Assembly (NCBI GenBank): GCA_034190875.2
Contig: CM067344.1
Location: 72,244,309 to 72,308,308 of the forward strand
Reading direction: 5' to 3'
From: Urechis unicinctus
Taxonomy: Eukaryota > Annelida > Polychaeta > Xenopneusta > Urechidae
Length of the DNA stretch: 64,000 bases
Shown: piece by piece, positions 13,387 through 26,781 of the stretch
Numbering within the stretch: position 1 is the first letter of the stretch
Layout: each line of letters begins with the position of its first letter
Made by a program: the position numbers and the translations under genes
Notes under the pieces: generated by a model
Told to the model about the DNA's origin: nothing
The model's database searches: none
The model's input: only the letters and a program-made list of their open reading frames with translations

Positions 13387-14329
13387 CTGCCATAAAATTG
13401 TACACAGATCTCAGCTCTGCTGGGTGTATTTGTGTACCGCAGAAAACGTGGATCAGTCTCACTGTAACTGTAGAAATTCACATTGAATTTGAAGATGGAG
13501 GGGGCGAAAGGTTAAGTTAAAAATATTTGCAATATTAATCCTGTTATAATATACTATTTGAAGGTTGTTAAAATAATTGATTAAAGCAACAACAAAAATA
13601 AGAATATAAACAAACGCGACTGACCAACATAACTTAAACATAAGTTAACAGTGGTTAAAAATACAACGAACACGATAACGGTATCGTTTGCTTTATTCTT
13701 AGAGGATAAAGAAAATAAATATCCGGTGTAAAAGTTCACTATTTTCAACGCGCGAAAACATTCGTCCTGTGATCGCCTCTTGAACACAATACCCATTTTG
13801 GTAAGCAAGTTGTATCGCCCTTGGTGGTTGACGATATGTTATTAAGTTTCTTTGCCTACAAGGTTAGGCGCTCTTAGTACCAAATGGTTATTTTTTCTGT
13901 CAGTCTATTTAATTATATCATTATCTTGCGACAACCCTTTCCAGGTCGAGCAAAATGAATATTGGACTAAAAGATGTTCGTCATGACCGATTAAGTCTTC
14001 CCTCACTGTTTGATGTTACTTTATGTAAGTTCGCGTATCTATATTCGGATAAAAATTTCGCCAAGTACGGGGAAAGTCATTAGCAGACACTTGAGTCATC
14101 AAACGCCAATCGTGTCTGACTTCTATAATTATTTATAAAGAAGTCATGGCTTATATTGTGTTGTACTTAATACGGTCTAAACTGGTGTAACGTACTTGAG
14201 GACAGCATCATTTGCTTAATATTTGGCTTGTCTGCATCTATGTGTCTGTATCTGTCTGTTTGTGTGTGTGTGTGTGTGTGTGCGTGCGTGTGTGCGTGCA
14301 TGCACGCGCGCGTGTGCGATATTGCAGGA
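13387..14329. other. SLC25A17 upstream region and (TG)n stretch
   Basis: Probably contains the SLC25A17 promoter and 5' UTR. A 75-codon minus-strand open frame (13808-13581) starts MGIVFKRRSQDECF but shows no domain or splice partner, so I do not call it. A short (TG)n run sits near 14261-14300. Confidence 0.4.
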
Positions 14330-15320
14330 AACGGTGGAAGGAGAGTGTACGGACCTGGCCTTTCTGTTTGCTTATCATGCCATAAAACTTGTCTTTGAAT
14401 CAACGCAACCATGCTGACTGATAGGGCTTGCCACCATTGACACAGGGGACTTGAGCAAACACCCAATATTGAGCATCATATTGGATACCCATCACAAAAC
14501 ATATCAATTGCTATACTCGCTGTCAAAAATACGTACCTATTGGTATACTAGGTCATTGCCCAAAAAAACCGACCCATTGCTATACCTGTCTTCATGAAAT
14601 AACCACCCATTTTTATACCAAAATGCCCCCAAAACGACCCAAATTGGCGGCACATCCCCACTAACCTCCACATGGTGAGAACCACCCCCCGGGGTATTGT
14701 CCGGCAACGTCATCTCCAAACCTAGCATTTCGGGGACATTTCAGCCTCTCAAATGACTTTTGAGTGTGGAGATCTGTAACTGCGGACCGCACATTTTCAA
14801 CCTATCAGCAATTTGTCATTGTTCAAGCAGTCGATATAAGGCGGGAATATATAGAACGTCCACTCCACTTAATGCAAACTAAATGATTAACGGAAAATGA
14901 AGCGTCCTTGGCCCGGGGGGGGTCCTCACTATGTGAAGGTTACTAGGGATGTGCCGCCAATTTGGGTCGGTTTTCTGCCATTTTGGTATACAAATGGGTC
15001 GTTATTTCTTAAAGCCTGGGTTAGCAATGGGTCGGTTTTTTTAAATGACCTTGTATACCAATGGGTCTGTATTTTTTACAGCGAGGTATAGCAATGGGTC
15101 ATTGTTTTGCAATGGGTATACAAATGGATCAGTATTATGACAGACAGGAATAGCAAGATGTCTTTAATTAACGTATGAGCCTCAATATTGCGTGTTTGCT
15201 CGGGTCCCCTAGGTCAATGGTGGCCAACCCCAGCTGCCATCGGGGTCGTGTTTTTTTCAGAGACAAGTTTTATGGCATGATAAGCAAACAGAAAGGTCAG
15301 GTCCGTACATTCTCCTACCC
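14330..15320. repeat. Large imperfect inverted duplication (foldback)
   Basis: The left arm (about 14330-14730) and right arm (about 14915-15320) are reverse complements along their length. Examples are gtgtacggacctggcctttc against gaaaggtcaggtccgtacat, the catgccataaaacttgtc block against its complement, and atgtgccgccaatttgggtc in both arms. The arms carry a degenerate motif resembling tataccaatgggtc repeating about every 33 bp (gggtc at 14964, 14996, 15029, 15063, 15096). No open reading frame spans it, so it is probably a non-autonomous foldback element. Confidence 0.8.
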
Positions 15321-15529
15321 TTTCCGGGACCAGTGATTCCCCCCAGATGCGACAAGGAGGGATTTCAGTTTGCCTACCCATCTAGCCCAGGCCGGTAACA
15401 TAATCAAAGTTGCCCAGTTGATAACGTCGTCGAGCGTGGGAACGGCGTGAAAATCCCAGTGCGATCGTGTAGGCACAAGTGACAGAGGTACAGTTTGCCG
15501 GACCATGAACGAGGAAACTCATGTGGGGT

Positions 15530-15618
15530 GCAGAGGGGAGGCATGTTATCTTCCCATTTAATCCAATTTCATACAGGCGCAGAGGGGAGGCATGTTATCT
15601 TCCCATTTAATCCAATTT
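15530..15618. repeat. 40-bp direct repeat, two copies 49 bp apart
   Basis: The segment from gcagaggggaggcatgttat to atccaattt is present at 15530-15569 and again at 15579-15618 without visible differences, which indicates a recent local duplication. Confidence 0.9.
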
Positions 15619-16633
15619 TATAATAATGAAATACCATATATTGTCTACCTCATGGGTCCGACGTCCTGGGGCGCTTGATAGCCTGTGGGCCCGACTCACA
15701 TATTTTTTATTCATTGGCAGCTATTTAATCAACTGCCTTGCCGTTATGAGCCAGAGCATCGTTGGGACTGACCACGGAATAAGCGAAGTTTTTTTTGCCG
15801 TTGTTTCAACATTCAAATTAGTCTATGATGAATCTTCGTTTCATTATTTTTGTCATTCTTGTATAGTTTAGGTGCACAGTTATTAACTGTTGTTAAATTA
15901 CGAACTGTCAATGAATGAAATATGACTTCGCAGCCTTAATAAACGTACTTTTTCATTCTGAATCGTTAGTTTGGTATATGGATGGGTCCCTTGTAGCTCC
16001 TCGAGGTCGTCTAGATATGATTTGGAATCATTAAATTTTGGTATATGTATTGGTGACCATTTAAAAAAATTGTATATGATTGGGTCTTTTTTCAGAGGTT
16101 TGGTATGTAAATGGTTCCCTTTTCTCACTTTGGCTTGGTATAGATATGGTCCGGTTTTTGTTTCCCATGGCGGCACACCCCTACCCTTTTTCAAGGAGAG
16201 AACCCCCCCACCCCCCGGGGTCCTTGGGGCGAGTCGTGTCCACAGTTCGGAACCACCCACCATAATCGAACTCCCTTCGTCAAGGGCATATAACACTTGT
16301 GTTCTGTCAAATTTATTGTTCCTGTTATGATATCGAAACCCCTGATATTTTGTCAATAAGAACTCATTTTGGTTAGCCGTAAAATGGGCATAATTTTGTT
16401 CTACCTCTTACGCTTTCTTAACTTAATCACTCTTGTTAGCATACTGCGATCAGAGCGAGACTGCTGTACATTTTTCGACGAATCACAACAGCGTGTTTCA
16501 GTCACGTGGCCACGCTACTTAGTAGATCTCCCCGGGAAGCTCTGTCAATCTAGTGGTCTGCTCCGGCATTTTTGCTGCGTATTCATTTTCTTTAATTTGA
16601 AAACCACACACTTGTGTTCACGGAACAGTAGCA
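15619..16633. other. Upstream region of the modular gene, with a degenerate repeat at about 15950-16260
   Basis: Around 15950-16260 there are further tata...atgggtc-like motifs and a ccccccgggg block next to ggcggcacacccc. This resembles a diverged copy of the 33-bp-periodic element at 14330-15320. The rest shows no gene. The promoter of the gene starting at 16634 should lie at its 3' end. A 131-codon frame (16369-16764) overlaps that gene's first exon out of phase. Confidence 0.45.
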
Positions 16634-19600
16634 ATGTCCTCCGAAAAGACCGACCTTTCTCGGGCAGGAACAATGCAAGTAACTGCCAAGGTAATTTTTG
16701 CTTGATGCCCTCCTCCTTACGCGATCATCATCTGCCTTGCAAGATCGGTTTTAATCAAGTTTAGAACTGGTCCTAACCTGTTACAAAATAGCATGTTGAG
16801 TCCTGACAATAGATTGCATGCCTTTTATGTGTATTGTATCATTGTTGTACTATGTGTGTGCCATGGTCCATTTTCTTACATAAAACTACACGATCAATGA
16901 CAATGCGATTCTATGTCGTAGTCTATTTCAATGGGGGTTGGACTAGTAGAAATGAAGAAGTAAATATTATTACTGTAGTTGTAAGTGTTTCTTGTCGATG
17001 TCACTAAGCGTGAATCCAGTGAGAGTTAAATCGTGCAAGAATGGATATAAACTACTTATGTTGGTAATAAAGTAATGAATGTGCATAGTTAGGACACACA
17101 ATAACCCCAGAGCTCAAAATTTGAATGGAAAATGGATTTTTCTCTCTAATTCTAAACAAATGTCTGGTTCAGGAATATCTGACCCTTGGCCCGGTCGAAC
17201 GGTAATATAAATATAAACCGTTCTGAATCTTCAATTTCCACAGGAATTGTTAATCTGTTTTGATGGGACTGTGGGATTTAGAATCTGGATAATAACATAT
17301 ATCAAGAGCCTGTGAAAAAATATTGAGGACCAGACAAAAAGCTTACCCCTGATCGATGTTGTTCCTTAGGAAATGGCATTTAAAGAGACTGTTCAGCCCC
17401 ATATAAGGCAATCAGGGATCATTTCGTTATTACATTATTACGTTTAACGCGGACGTAAGTAATGCCATCTTCTAGTTTGTGCCGCAAAGTTTACATGATG
17501 GAAAATTATGTTGAAAAGTTTTTAACATTATTATTTGACTGGAAATATTCATGATCTACTGGGGAAATCAGTTTTATTCAGTTATGTCGTTCCATCGATA
17601 ACGGTGCCTCCCTAAAACCATGAACTACACGAATGTTTGCTGTAAATCATAACGGGCTCTGAATTTACCTCACTATCGATGTGTATACTTCTGCTTTGGT
17701 TACATAATGTAGATTTCATCAAATCTTCACTCATTCAAGTTGTGGGCATCTTTGCGCACACATTAGACCGACAAGCAAGAAGGGTTATGTCCAACAACAT
17801 AAATGGCAACAGCCGAAGTAAGGATCTATTTTCTGAGACCACAGCGCCATATCTGTTTTGAATTGTGAATTTGTGCATTGGGTTGGGATTGAACATCGTA
17901 GGATGTCTACTCAGACGGATAAGTTTAACCTCTATATATGTAATGTTGAGCAAGTTTGTTATATCACCTAAATTTCTGAGAATTCACACACGATGCATCT
18001 AGAAAAAATCCCCTGTCCAGTCACTAATTTATCTTGAAATGGTTACTATACTTCAGATAAGCACAGTCGCATTTTTGACTGATATGCAGTGCTTTAAGGG
18101 AGCTTTGTTGAAACCATTTGCTAGTTCTCAGTCTGAACTCCAGTACTGTGACTTTCAGGAAGGCAAGAACTTCTTGAAAAAGAATTTAACCGAGTGGAAG
18201 AAACCCTATTTAATTGATGAGAAGGAAGAGGAGGGGGAATCTGCTGAGGAAGCAGAACCTGCCTGCACTTCGGCCAAAAAAAACAAACTCTCTAAGCACT
18301 CTACCATGAAAGGCACTGCCAAGGTATACTGCTTGCTAGGGAGTTCAAGTAGCCTACAATTTAACTATTTCCTGCAAACACATAAGTCTCTGAAACTGCT
18401 TTGATGTGGTGTGTCATTCTCTTCTTTTCCTGATTCCAATGACGTGATCCCTTCTGACCTCTCCTTGGTCCTTGCTCTTATGGTTAAGCTATTTTAGGTT
18501 AATAACTAGGGCTCCATCTTGCTAGATTCCAAACTCAATAATTTCACCCATAATCACCTTAAGTCATCTCACAAATTAATTTCTGGTAAATAAAAATCAT
18601 CCATTAAAGTTGATGTTGGTAGAATTAAGATCTCTTGTAAAAACAATCATTTGGTCTATGGATGTGTCTCTTTCCTCTGCCAGACTCGTTGCACTGTCAT
18701 TGTCACCACTGCACCATCCTTTTGAAGGCTTCTATCCTTTCTGAATTTGCAACCTTCTTGATAACCTCAAGTTACACATGTGACTGGTTATTTCAGCATA
18801 TGCTTATTTTGACTAATTTATATGTAGCTTGTCTGTAAATATGAATCAGGGGGTAAAAACAACAGCAGTTGATGGTATAGTAAATAAATAGAAGGTGCTT
18901 GCTGCTTAGAGATTAGGTGGCATGACTGTGTAAATGTTTGGTTCAGGAGGCAGAAGCCCTTCTAGAAGCCTCCGGCAAACCAGACGAAGATGCACTCACC
19001 AGAGGGCAGCAGAAACAAATCGAACAGATTCAGTCGGAAAAACCTGCCAGCCGTAAGGCTCGCATGGGCCGTGCTTCCACCATGGCAGGCACTGCTAAGG
19101 TAGTTAGAAAAAGGTCCTCCCATCGGCGTGATGAAAATTCTGTTACCTGGCCCTTTGTCTGTGTGATCTTTAAAGATTCAGCTGATTTGTTCAAATCAAA
19201 GTCAGAATGGCACTTATGTATGATGTTAGAAGGCAAATCTGAAATTAGCGAACTATTATACATGGCCAAATGTTCCTTTCTATTTTGTTCAGGAGGGCAA
19301 GGAACTCCTGGGGTCCGAGAAGTTAGGTGATACCCGGGCTGAAAGCAAAGCTAAGAAGACCAAGGGCTCCATATCCCGATCAACAACAATTGACAAAGTC
19401 ACTGCTGAGGGTAAATTCAGACCAAAGTTTGGATTTTACACTTATGGTTTTGGCAGTTTGTGGAACCATATCTTTGCTCAGTTTTTTTAATGTAAGGTTT
19501 CCAGAGCCAGACTTCTTAGTTAATAAGATATAATGGACTTATGGTGACATTGGAATTTTTTTTTTGATTAATGGGTTTTCTGTTGTTTACAGCTAAGTTA

Positions 19601-20156
19601 ATTTATGGAGACTTGCCTAAGACAGAAGGTCGTAGCCTGAGGAAGCGTGCTGCCCCAGTCCCCACCAAGACACCTCTCAAGAAGAAGGGAACCATGGTCC
19701 AAACTGCTAAGGTGGGAATTTTAAAAGGGCCAGATTATTCTTAGTATTGTTATGTTTGCCAGGTTGAGTAATAAATTAAATGAATGGGAATTTCAGAGGA
19801 TTTCTTATTCAATTTCTCTCTGAATTTTGACACTTGCATATAATATTGCAGCTGATTTGTGTTGTAGTTGCAGTATGATGATGGATTGAACACCCTTTGT
19901 TGTCACATTTGTTTTGATAAGATTTTCAAGTGATGGAATCAGTTTTCTCATGCACAATAATGTCACCTGGTCACCTTAATAATGTGTAATTGACCAGGTC
20001 ACCTTAATAGTGTGTAATTGACCGTGTATGATTCTACAGGAAGGGAAAGCCTTTCTGAAAAATGCTCGCAAACAGAAGAAAGCAGTGAAGGTTGTGGAGG
20101 AGGAGATTGATGATGGAGAGGACGATGATGAGGAGGAGGCTGCTGTATCTGAGTAG
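16634..20156 (+). CDS. Unrecognised modular, charged protein with repeated exon-end TMxxTAK signature
   Basis: Exons are 16634-16690, 18159-18323, 18947-19099, 19293-19410, 19593-19711 and 20040-20156, in phase, giving 242 residues. Exons 1, 2, 3 and 5 finish with almost the same peptide directly at the splice donor: AGTMQVTAK, HSTMKGTAK, ASTMAGTAK and KGTMVQTAK. Exon 4 ends in a related form (RSTTIDKVTAE). Following exons begin EGKNFL, EAEALL, EGKELL and EGKAFL. Exons 2 and 3 are phase 0-0 and could be skipped without a frameshift. The protein is rich in Lys and Glu and ends in an acidic tail (EEEIDDGEDDDEEEAAVSE). No signal peptide or membrane segment is seen. Composition suggests a soluble, largely disordered protein, possibly nuclear, but that is inference. 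I recognise no family. Confidence 0.75.
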
Positions 20157-21428
<1,272 letters not shown>

Positions 21429-21924
21429 GTTTGTATAGAGGGAAAATGCTTTGGTTTCTGTAACGTTATTATGAAGTTTATTTTTACTTAGCATAACTAA
21501 AAACAGGAATTATCAACTTGTGCTATGAAGGTCTTTAAGACATGGTTGGTTCTCGTTCCATGTATATACCGTATTTTCATTTTTTGTTTATCAAAACCAA
21601 ATATCGAAAACCATCAACAACAGCTTAACCGTAAACAGTTATTCATATGCGATAACGCCAAATGGGTTCGTTTTTAGTTTCATCAAACGATAAAAGTGGC
21701 TGAATATGTTGGTTGAGGTCCAGACGTATCGTTTCGCTCACAGTGCAATCAAAGAGGGTATATATACACAAACGAACATACATGAATACACACAGGCACT
21801 CAGTTTTTCGAGCACTGAGCCGCTATCTTTAATACAGTCATATTCAAAAGTGACTTGGAAGCTTGGCAATGCCCGTACTTATATGTGTGTATATTTATAA
21901 GTGTGCGTGCTTATGTGTGTTAGA

Positions 21925-21958
<34 letters not shown>

Positions 21959-22007
21959 TTATATGTATATATATAAATATATTTATATGTTTATATATGT
22001 ATATATA

Positions 22008-22092
<85 letters not shown>

Positions 22093-22651
22093 AGCTTAAC
22101 GTTCATCCGAGTTTTTCGGGGCTCCCAAAATGCATTGCACGCTAAGCGGCCTTGGCAACGATGAATACATGCGTTCGGTGATATGCCAACTCCCAATGTT
22201 TTCCATCAAACGTAGTGAATTATGTCTTTCCTTGGAGCCACAATATATGTTGTGCAATATCATATAGGATATATAATCGACCGGTTGGTTTTTCTTCAGC
22301 CTCGCGTCGGCAGGGGAGAAATATCTAACCGGCTAAATCTGTCGTTGATGGTTTATGAAAGATAAGTCTGTGGCATTTTGGGTAAATTGCACGTTTCCAA
22401 GATAACAACACATGGTAGTTAACCTATATTAACTTATTCCCAATGAAGTTGGTAATTAATCTATTCCAGGAAAATCGAGTAACGATCGAATGTCACTTAA
22501 TTGAAGTCGCAACCGTTTTCTTCAGACAGATTGTCACCCCGCTGAATATTAAAACTGAACGCTGGTTGGACGGTAATATATACAACAGTCAATATACATA
22601 GAGTCAACCATATGAATACCCATAGCTGTCACCCCAGTGAATATATATAAA

Positions 22652-23521
22652 TAGCCATCTCAGATAACACAACGCCAGCGGCCCGCTGGTGGCTACCGTC
22701 GGCAATTCCCAGCTGACGGTCCACCGGCGGCCCAACGGTGGCTCGACTTCGGCTGAATGTCTGCCATCGCGCCATCTAGCTGCATCTTTGCAAATTAGTA
22801 ACGACCTTAACCTTAGTTCAGTCGCGGAATGTTGGCGGGTATTTGGAAATTCGTAAAAATCGCTCAGTGTTTATCACTTCTACTGTGTTAGGTGAGTTGC
22901 AGTACTTTAATCCATTTTAAATACGTATTAAGATAAAACATGGGATATAAAAACATCTAGTATTCATCGCATTTCTTTGTATTTGGTTGGTTTTTTTTCA
23001 TGAAATTTACCCGAGTCGGATTTAAGGAGTTAGGGTCAACTCGTACCCAGACCAACTCGTACCCAAGTTTTAAGATTAATACCGGACGGAGTTATTCACT
23101 TATGTACAATAACGTTGAGTTTAACCATCATCAATATAAATTTCCATTTTAACGCCCTGAATAGCTTAACTACTCTCATTGCCGACGCACCATGCCTAGC
23201 CCCCTGGGCCCTAGCTCGCCCGTCACAAGCGACCAGACTCCAGTCCAGAGCGCGGCGTCCCAAGCGTGGCATACGGTGGTTGCGCTTGGGTAAGGTAGCG
23301 TCGGGTAGGGAAGAGTAGCGGTGGGCAGCGTTGGGTAGCATCGGGCCGGGTCGGGTAGGGCAGCGTAGGGTCGGGTCGGGTACGGTAGCGTCGGGTAGGG
23401 TAGCGTACGGTCTGGTAGCGGTGGGCAGCGTCGGGTCGGGTAGGGCAGGGTAGGGTGGGTAGCCTCGGGTTGGGAAGGGCAGCGTAGGGTCTGGGAGGGA
23501 GGTAAGAGGGGAGCGGAGGTG

Positions 23522-23608
<87 letters not shown>

Positions 23609-23913
23609 AAAAAATTATTGTTAATAAAAATCTTCATGTCTACTTGATTTCAGAAAAAGAACTGACTGAAGAGCTACAGATGACAAGGCTCGCTGCACTT
23701 ATTGATTATAACGATTTGTCTTCTTAATAAACTAATTAAAATATGGTGTTGCTGTTCTTCTTTGTATATTAGTTTGAGGCATTTTTAAATACTTGATGAG
23801 TTATCGTCGGCCCGTCGGCTTGCCACTATGAGCGGCTTGCCGACGGCTATCAGCTGGTCACGCCACCGGTGGGCCGCCGGTGGACCACCAGCGTTGTGCT
23901 ATCTGGGATAGCT
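22652..23913. mobile_element. Non-autonomous DNA element with imperfect terminal inverted repeats
   Basis: The left end tagccatctcagataacac is complemented at the right end, which read inward is tagctatcccagatagcac. Both continue into acaacgc and then GC-rich ccggcgg/ccgccgg palindromic sequence. Between the ends I find no transposase frame, only a GC-rich minisatellite and a (TA)n run. It sits inside a run of tcaaccatatgaatac-type repeats, copies of which flank both sides. I could not identify a clear target-site duplication. Confidence 0.6.
23281..23520. repeat. GC-rich minisatellite of gggtagcgtcgggt-type units
   Basis: Short variants of gggtagcgtcgggt and gggtagggcagcg recur irregularly. 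The sequence is strongly G-rich on the plus strand and is followed directly by (TA)n at 23523-23605. It is a candidate for G-quadruplex structure. Pro/Thr-rich frames on the minus strand are repeat artefacts. Confidence 0.8.
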
Positions 23914-23924
23914 ACCCCCACCCC

Positions 23925-24440
23925 CTTGAATATTGAGATGTGTCAACCATATGAATACTCACAGCTGTCAATCCACTGATTGTCATGATAGGTCAACCCA
24001 TTTTGTACCTACACTGAATATGAATTGAGATAAGTCAACTTATCATAATGCCTGGAGGTTTCAACCAACTGAACTTCTGAAAAAGTATGTCAGCCCTTTG
24101 AATATCAGTTGTCAACCCACTGCTTAACCAACCAAGTTCTTCCAACCCCCAGTCAACCTATTTCTACCTCAAGATGCATACCTTAAGTGATCAACCTTGA
24201 TACCTCTACATGAGGTACACCCGAGTGTCATAAATCTTCAACCAACCAAATACATAGAGTATACCAACATAATCTTATGCATTGTGAACCCATATTTACC
24301 AATAGTCAATCAATCTAATACGTTATGCTGACAAACCACTGAAAACCATGTTACTGATTTGTCAACCAACTGAATTCCACAATTGATCTACCTAATACGG
24401 TGAGTTTTCAACCAGCTTGCATGAATAATACAAGTTCTCT
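23925..24440. repeat. Degenerate gtcaaccaactgaat-type minisatellite
   Basis: Variants of gtcaacc(a/c)n followed by tgaata occur every 20-50 bp here and also before 22650, with shared phrases such as gtcaaccatatgaatac. The array appears split by the 22652-23913 element. Confidence 0.6.
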
Positions 24441-26187
24441 CACCTTTGACATTCTTGACAAATCTGAATACTATGAGTTTCAGTGAACAACAACAATATG
24501 TCATTGATAATCAATCACATTTTAATTGTGTGACACTTTTATATCAAGTCAAACAGAAAAAGCTTTCTCCGCAATACTATTACCAATTTTTCTTTATCTT
24601 GCCACACAGCTGTGGTACATATTATCATGAGCGACTGGTTTCGCTTGTGAGCAGGTTCCAATCCAGTAATAAATTTAGGTTGAAAATTAATTGAACCTGC
24701 TTTTTCTGACTTTCTAGCTTAGAAGAAGATGTTCATGTCTTGGTGATGTAAGGGAAATGTATTACAGTGGTATGTTTTCCATAATGGAACTGAATAATCT
24801 AAGGTGCGGTACCTGGTACCAGTGTGTTATTTTTCTTGTTTTACAAATGGTGAACATGACAGCTTCAAAAAGAATATAACAATAAAGGTACAATGAACCC
24901 TATGAATATTGTGATGATGACAATGCAATTGTTATTAACTGACAAACCAAGAACAAATCTTTTGAATGTGGTTTATTAAACATGAAATTCAAACTTATAC
25001 ACCAGAGGAATTTTTGACACATCTATATTAAGTTTCAGTTTAACATCTAGACCTATATCACAGATTCTGGTTGGCGTTGGATGTCATGAATGTTGTTTGT
25101 TGTCATTCGTTTTTTCCATACAAAGCAACTTTGCTCATTTTAGAGCTCTGTAACACTCAATTAACCATAAAAGCATAAATGAACGCGCACAAAAGGTATT
25201 CTGCGAGTACTCTGAGTAGTTTCGCCAAGACGCACAGCGTAGTGAACTGGTCTCTCTCCGATGGAATTCTTTGTTTATATTTCTAAATTCATTACTTATA
25301 TGTTCGGCATGGCGACAGCAAATGATATTAGGGCGATCTAACGATGGAAAAGCAAGTACGATCAGATCGCTTGACAGGTGTTTGTTTTCACTGATGGTTC
25401 GTCGCTACAGGGTTACTTCTGGCGGACGTTAGCTTCCTCGAAAGCTCCATATATATAAAATATATATATTAACACATACACACACAAGCACGCGCACACA
25501 TATGAATATACACATAAATACAGGGGTTTGGTCCCCGATGCCAAGCTTCCAAGTCGCTATTGTATCTAACACAGTTCGGTGCGAACACCAACCAACCTTT
25601 CCAGCCGCTTGTATCAGTAAAAACATCGCCGACTGCAGTGCTACTCGTTTTCCGTTTGACAGAATGAAAAACGAATATGTTTAGCGTTATCCGTTTTTTG
25701 TCGTCGCATGTGAAACACGGTTAACGGTTCAGTTACTATTGTTCGGTATTGGTTTTGATGAACCAAAAAACCGAAACGACGGTATATGCACTGACCGTTC
25801 TCATCCATGTTTTTTTAACAAAGCTTCTGCGTTTGTCATGAACTGGTTAGGTGACTTAATGCCTGACATGGCGCAACATCATTTGTGCAATGGATACCAT
25901 TCAAGCCAACCAGTGTATGACACATCCTTAATATGTCCCTCATGTGCAAGCGGCTTTAAGTGATAGAATTCACCATTGTACAAAGACTCCATGAACAAAG
26001 TACACCAGTGGGTGGCCTGGAGATGGTCAGGTGACCGTCACAGCACTTTTAAAGGTTTACAGATATGAAACCAATTTCCAACACATGAAAGGTGTCGCAA
26101 CAGGATAGGACACTATGATGACCAACCATTATGATTGCTTACTCCTCACACCCGTCTCTTCCATGCTCTCCCTGCCCCTATCATTTG

Positions 26188-26188
<1 letters not shown>
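24441..26188. other. Intergenic region without a recognisable gene
   Basis: Only short isolated open frames are present. The part 25430-25788 is the right arm of the wide inverted repeat. Confidence 0.45.
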
Positions 26189-26476
<288 letters not shown>

Positions 26477-26708
26477 TCCTTTTATATTCTCAAACTTTCA
26501 CTATTCTGACACACATTAACGCATTAACTGTTTTAGTAACACGTTGATAACTGTTAACACTTTAATAACTGTAAAACACTAAACTGGAAAAAAAATGCCC
26601 AGCGCTAATAAAAGACATGGACATATATACACCCTTTGCATAATCTCTGCTTCACGGCGCGAAAGGGCACCTACAAGTTACTTGATTTCGCTAGAATCGA
26701 CTTTGAAG

Positions 26709-26781
26709 TCTCTGGCTTAAGGCGGTGGAGAGAAGCTAACTCCAACAGTCAATCTTCCTCTCCACCGCCTTAAGCCAGAGA
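26709..26781. repeat. Perfect 24-bp hairpin with 25-nt loop
   Basis: Bases 26709-26732 (starting tctctggcttaaggcggtgg) are an exact reverse complement of 26758-26781. The 25-nt loop is 26733-26757. No oligo-T run follows. It could be a foldback repeat end or a small hairpin RNA locus. The sequence alone does not decide. Confidence 0.9.

Larger units (their letters stand above)
21563..25788. repeat. Widely spaced inverted repeat pair flanking other repeats
   Basis: The left arm, about 21563-22110, matches the reverse complement of about 25430-25788. Shared blocks include tataccgt at both outer ends, a block around atcaaaaccaa, catatgcgataacg against catgcgacgac...ggataacg, gacttggaagcttggca, a gtgtgcgtgcttatgtgtgt region, and the inner atatggagct. 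Identity is partial and interrupted by (TA)n at about 21926-22089. It could be two inverted copies of one repeat or the ends of a composite element of about 4.2 kb. Confidence 0.6.

Noticed and set aside
13581..13808. 75-codon minus-strand frame starting MGIVFKRRSQDECF
   Set aside because: It is upstream of the SLC25A17 start, has no domain, and no exon joins it convincingly. It might be an untranslated or unrelated exon.
16369..16764. 131-codon open frame before and across the first exon of the modular gene
   Set aside because: It reads through that exon out of phase and past its donor, with no domain.
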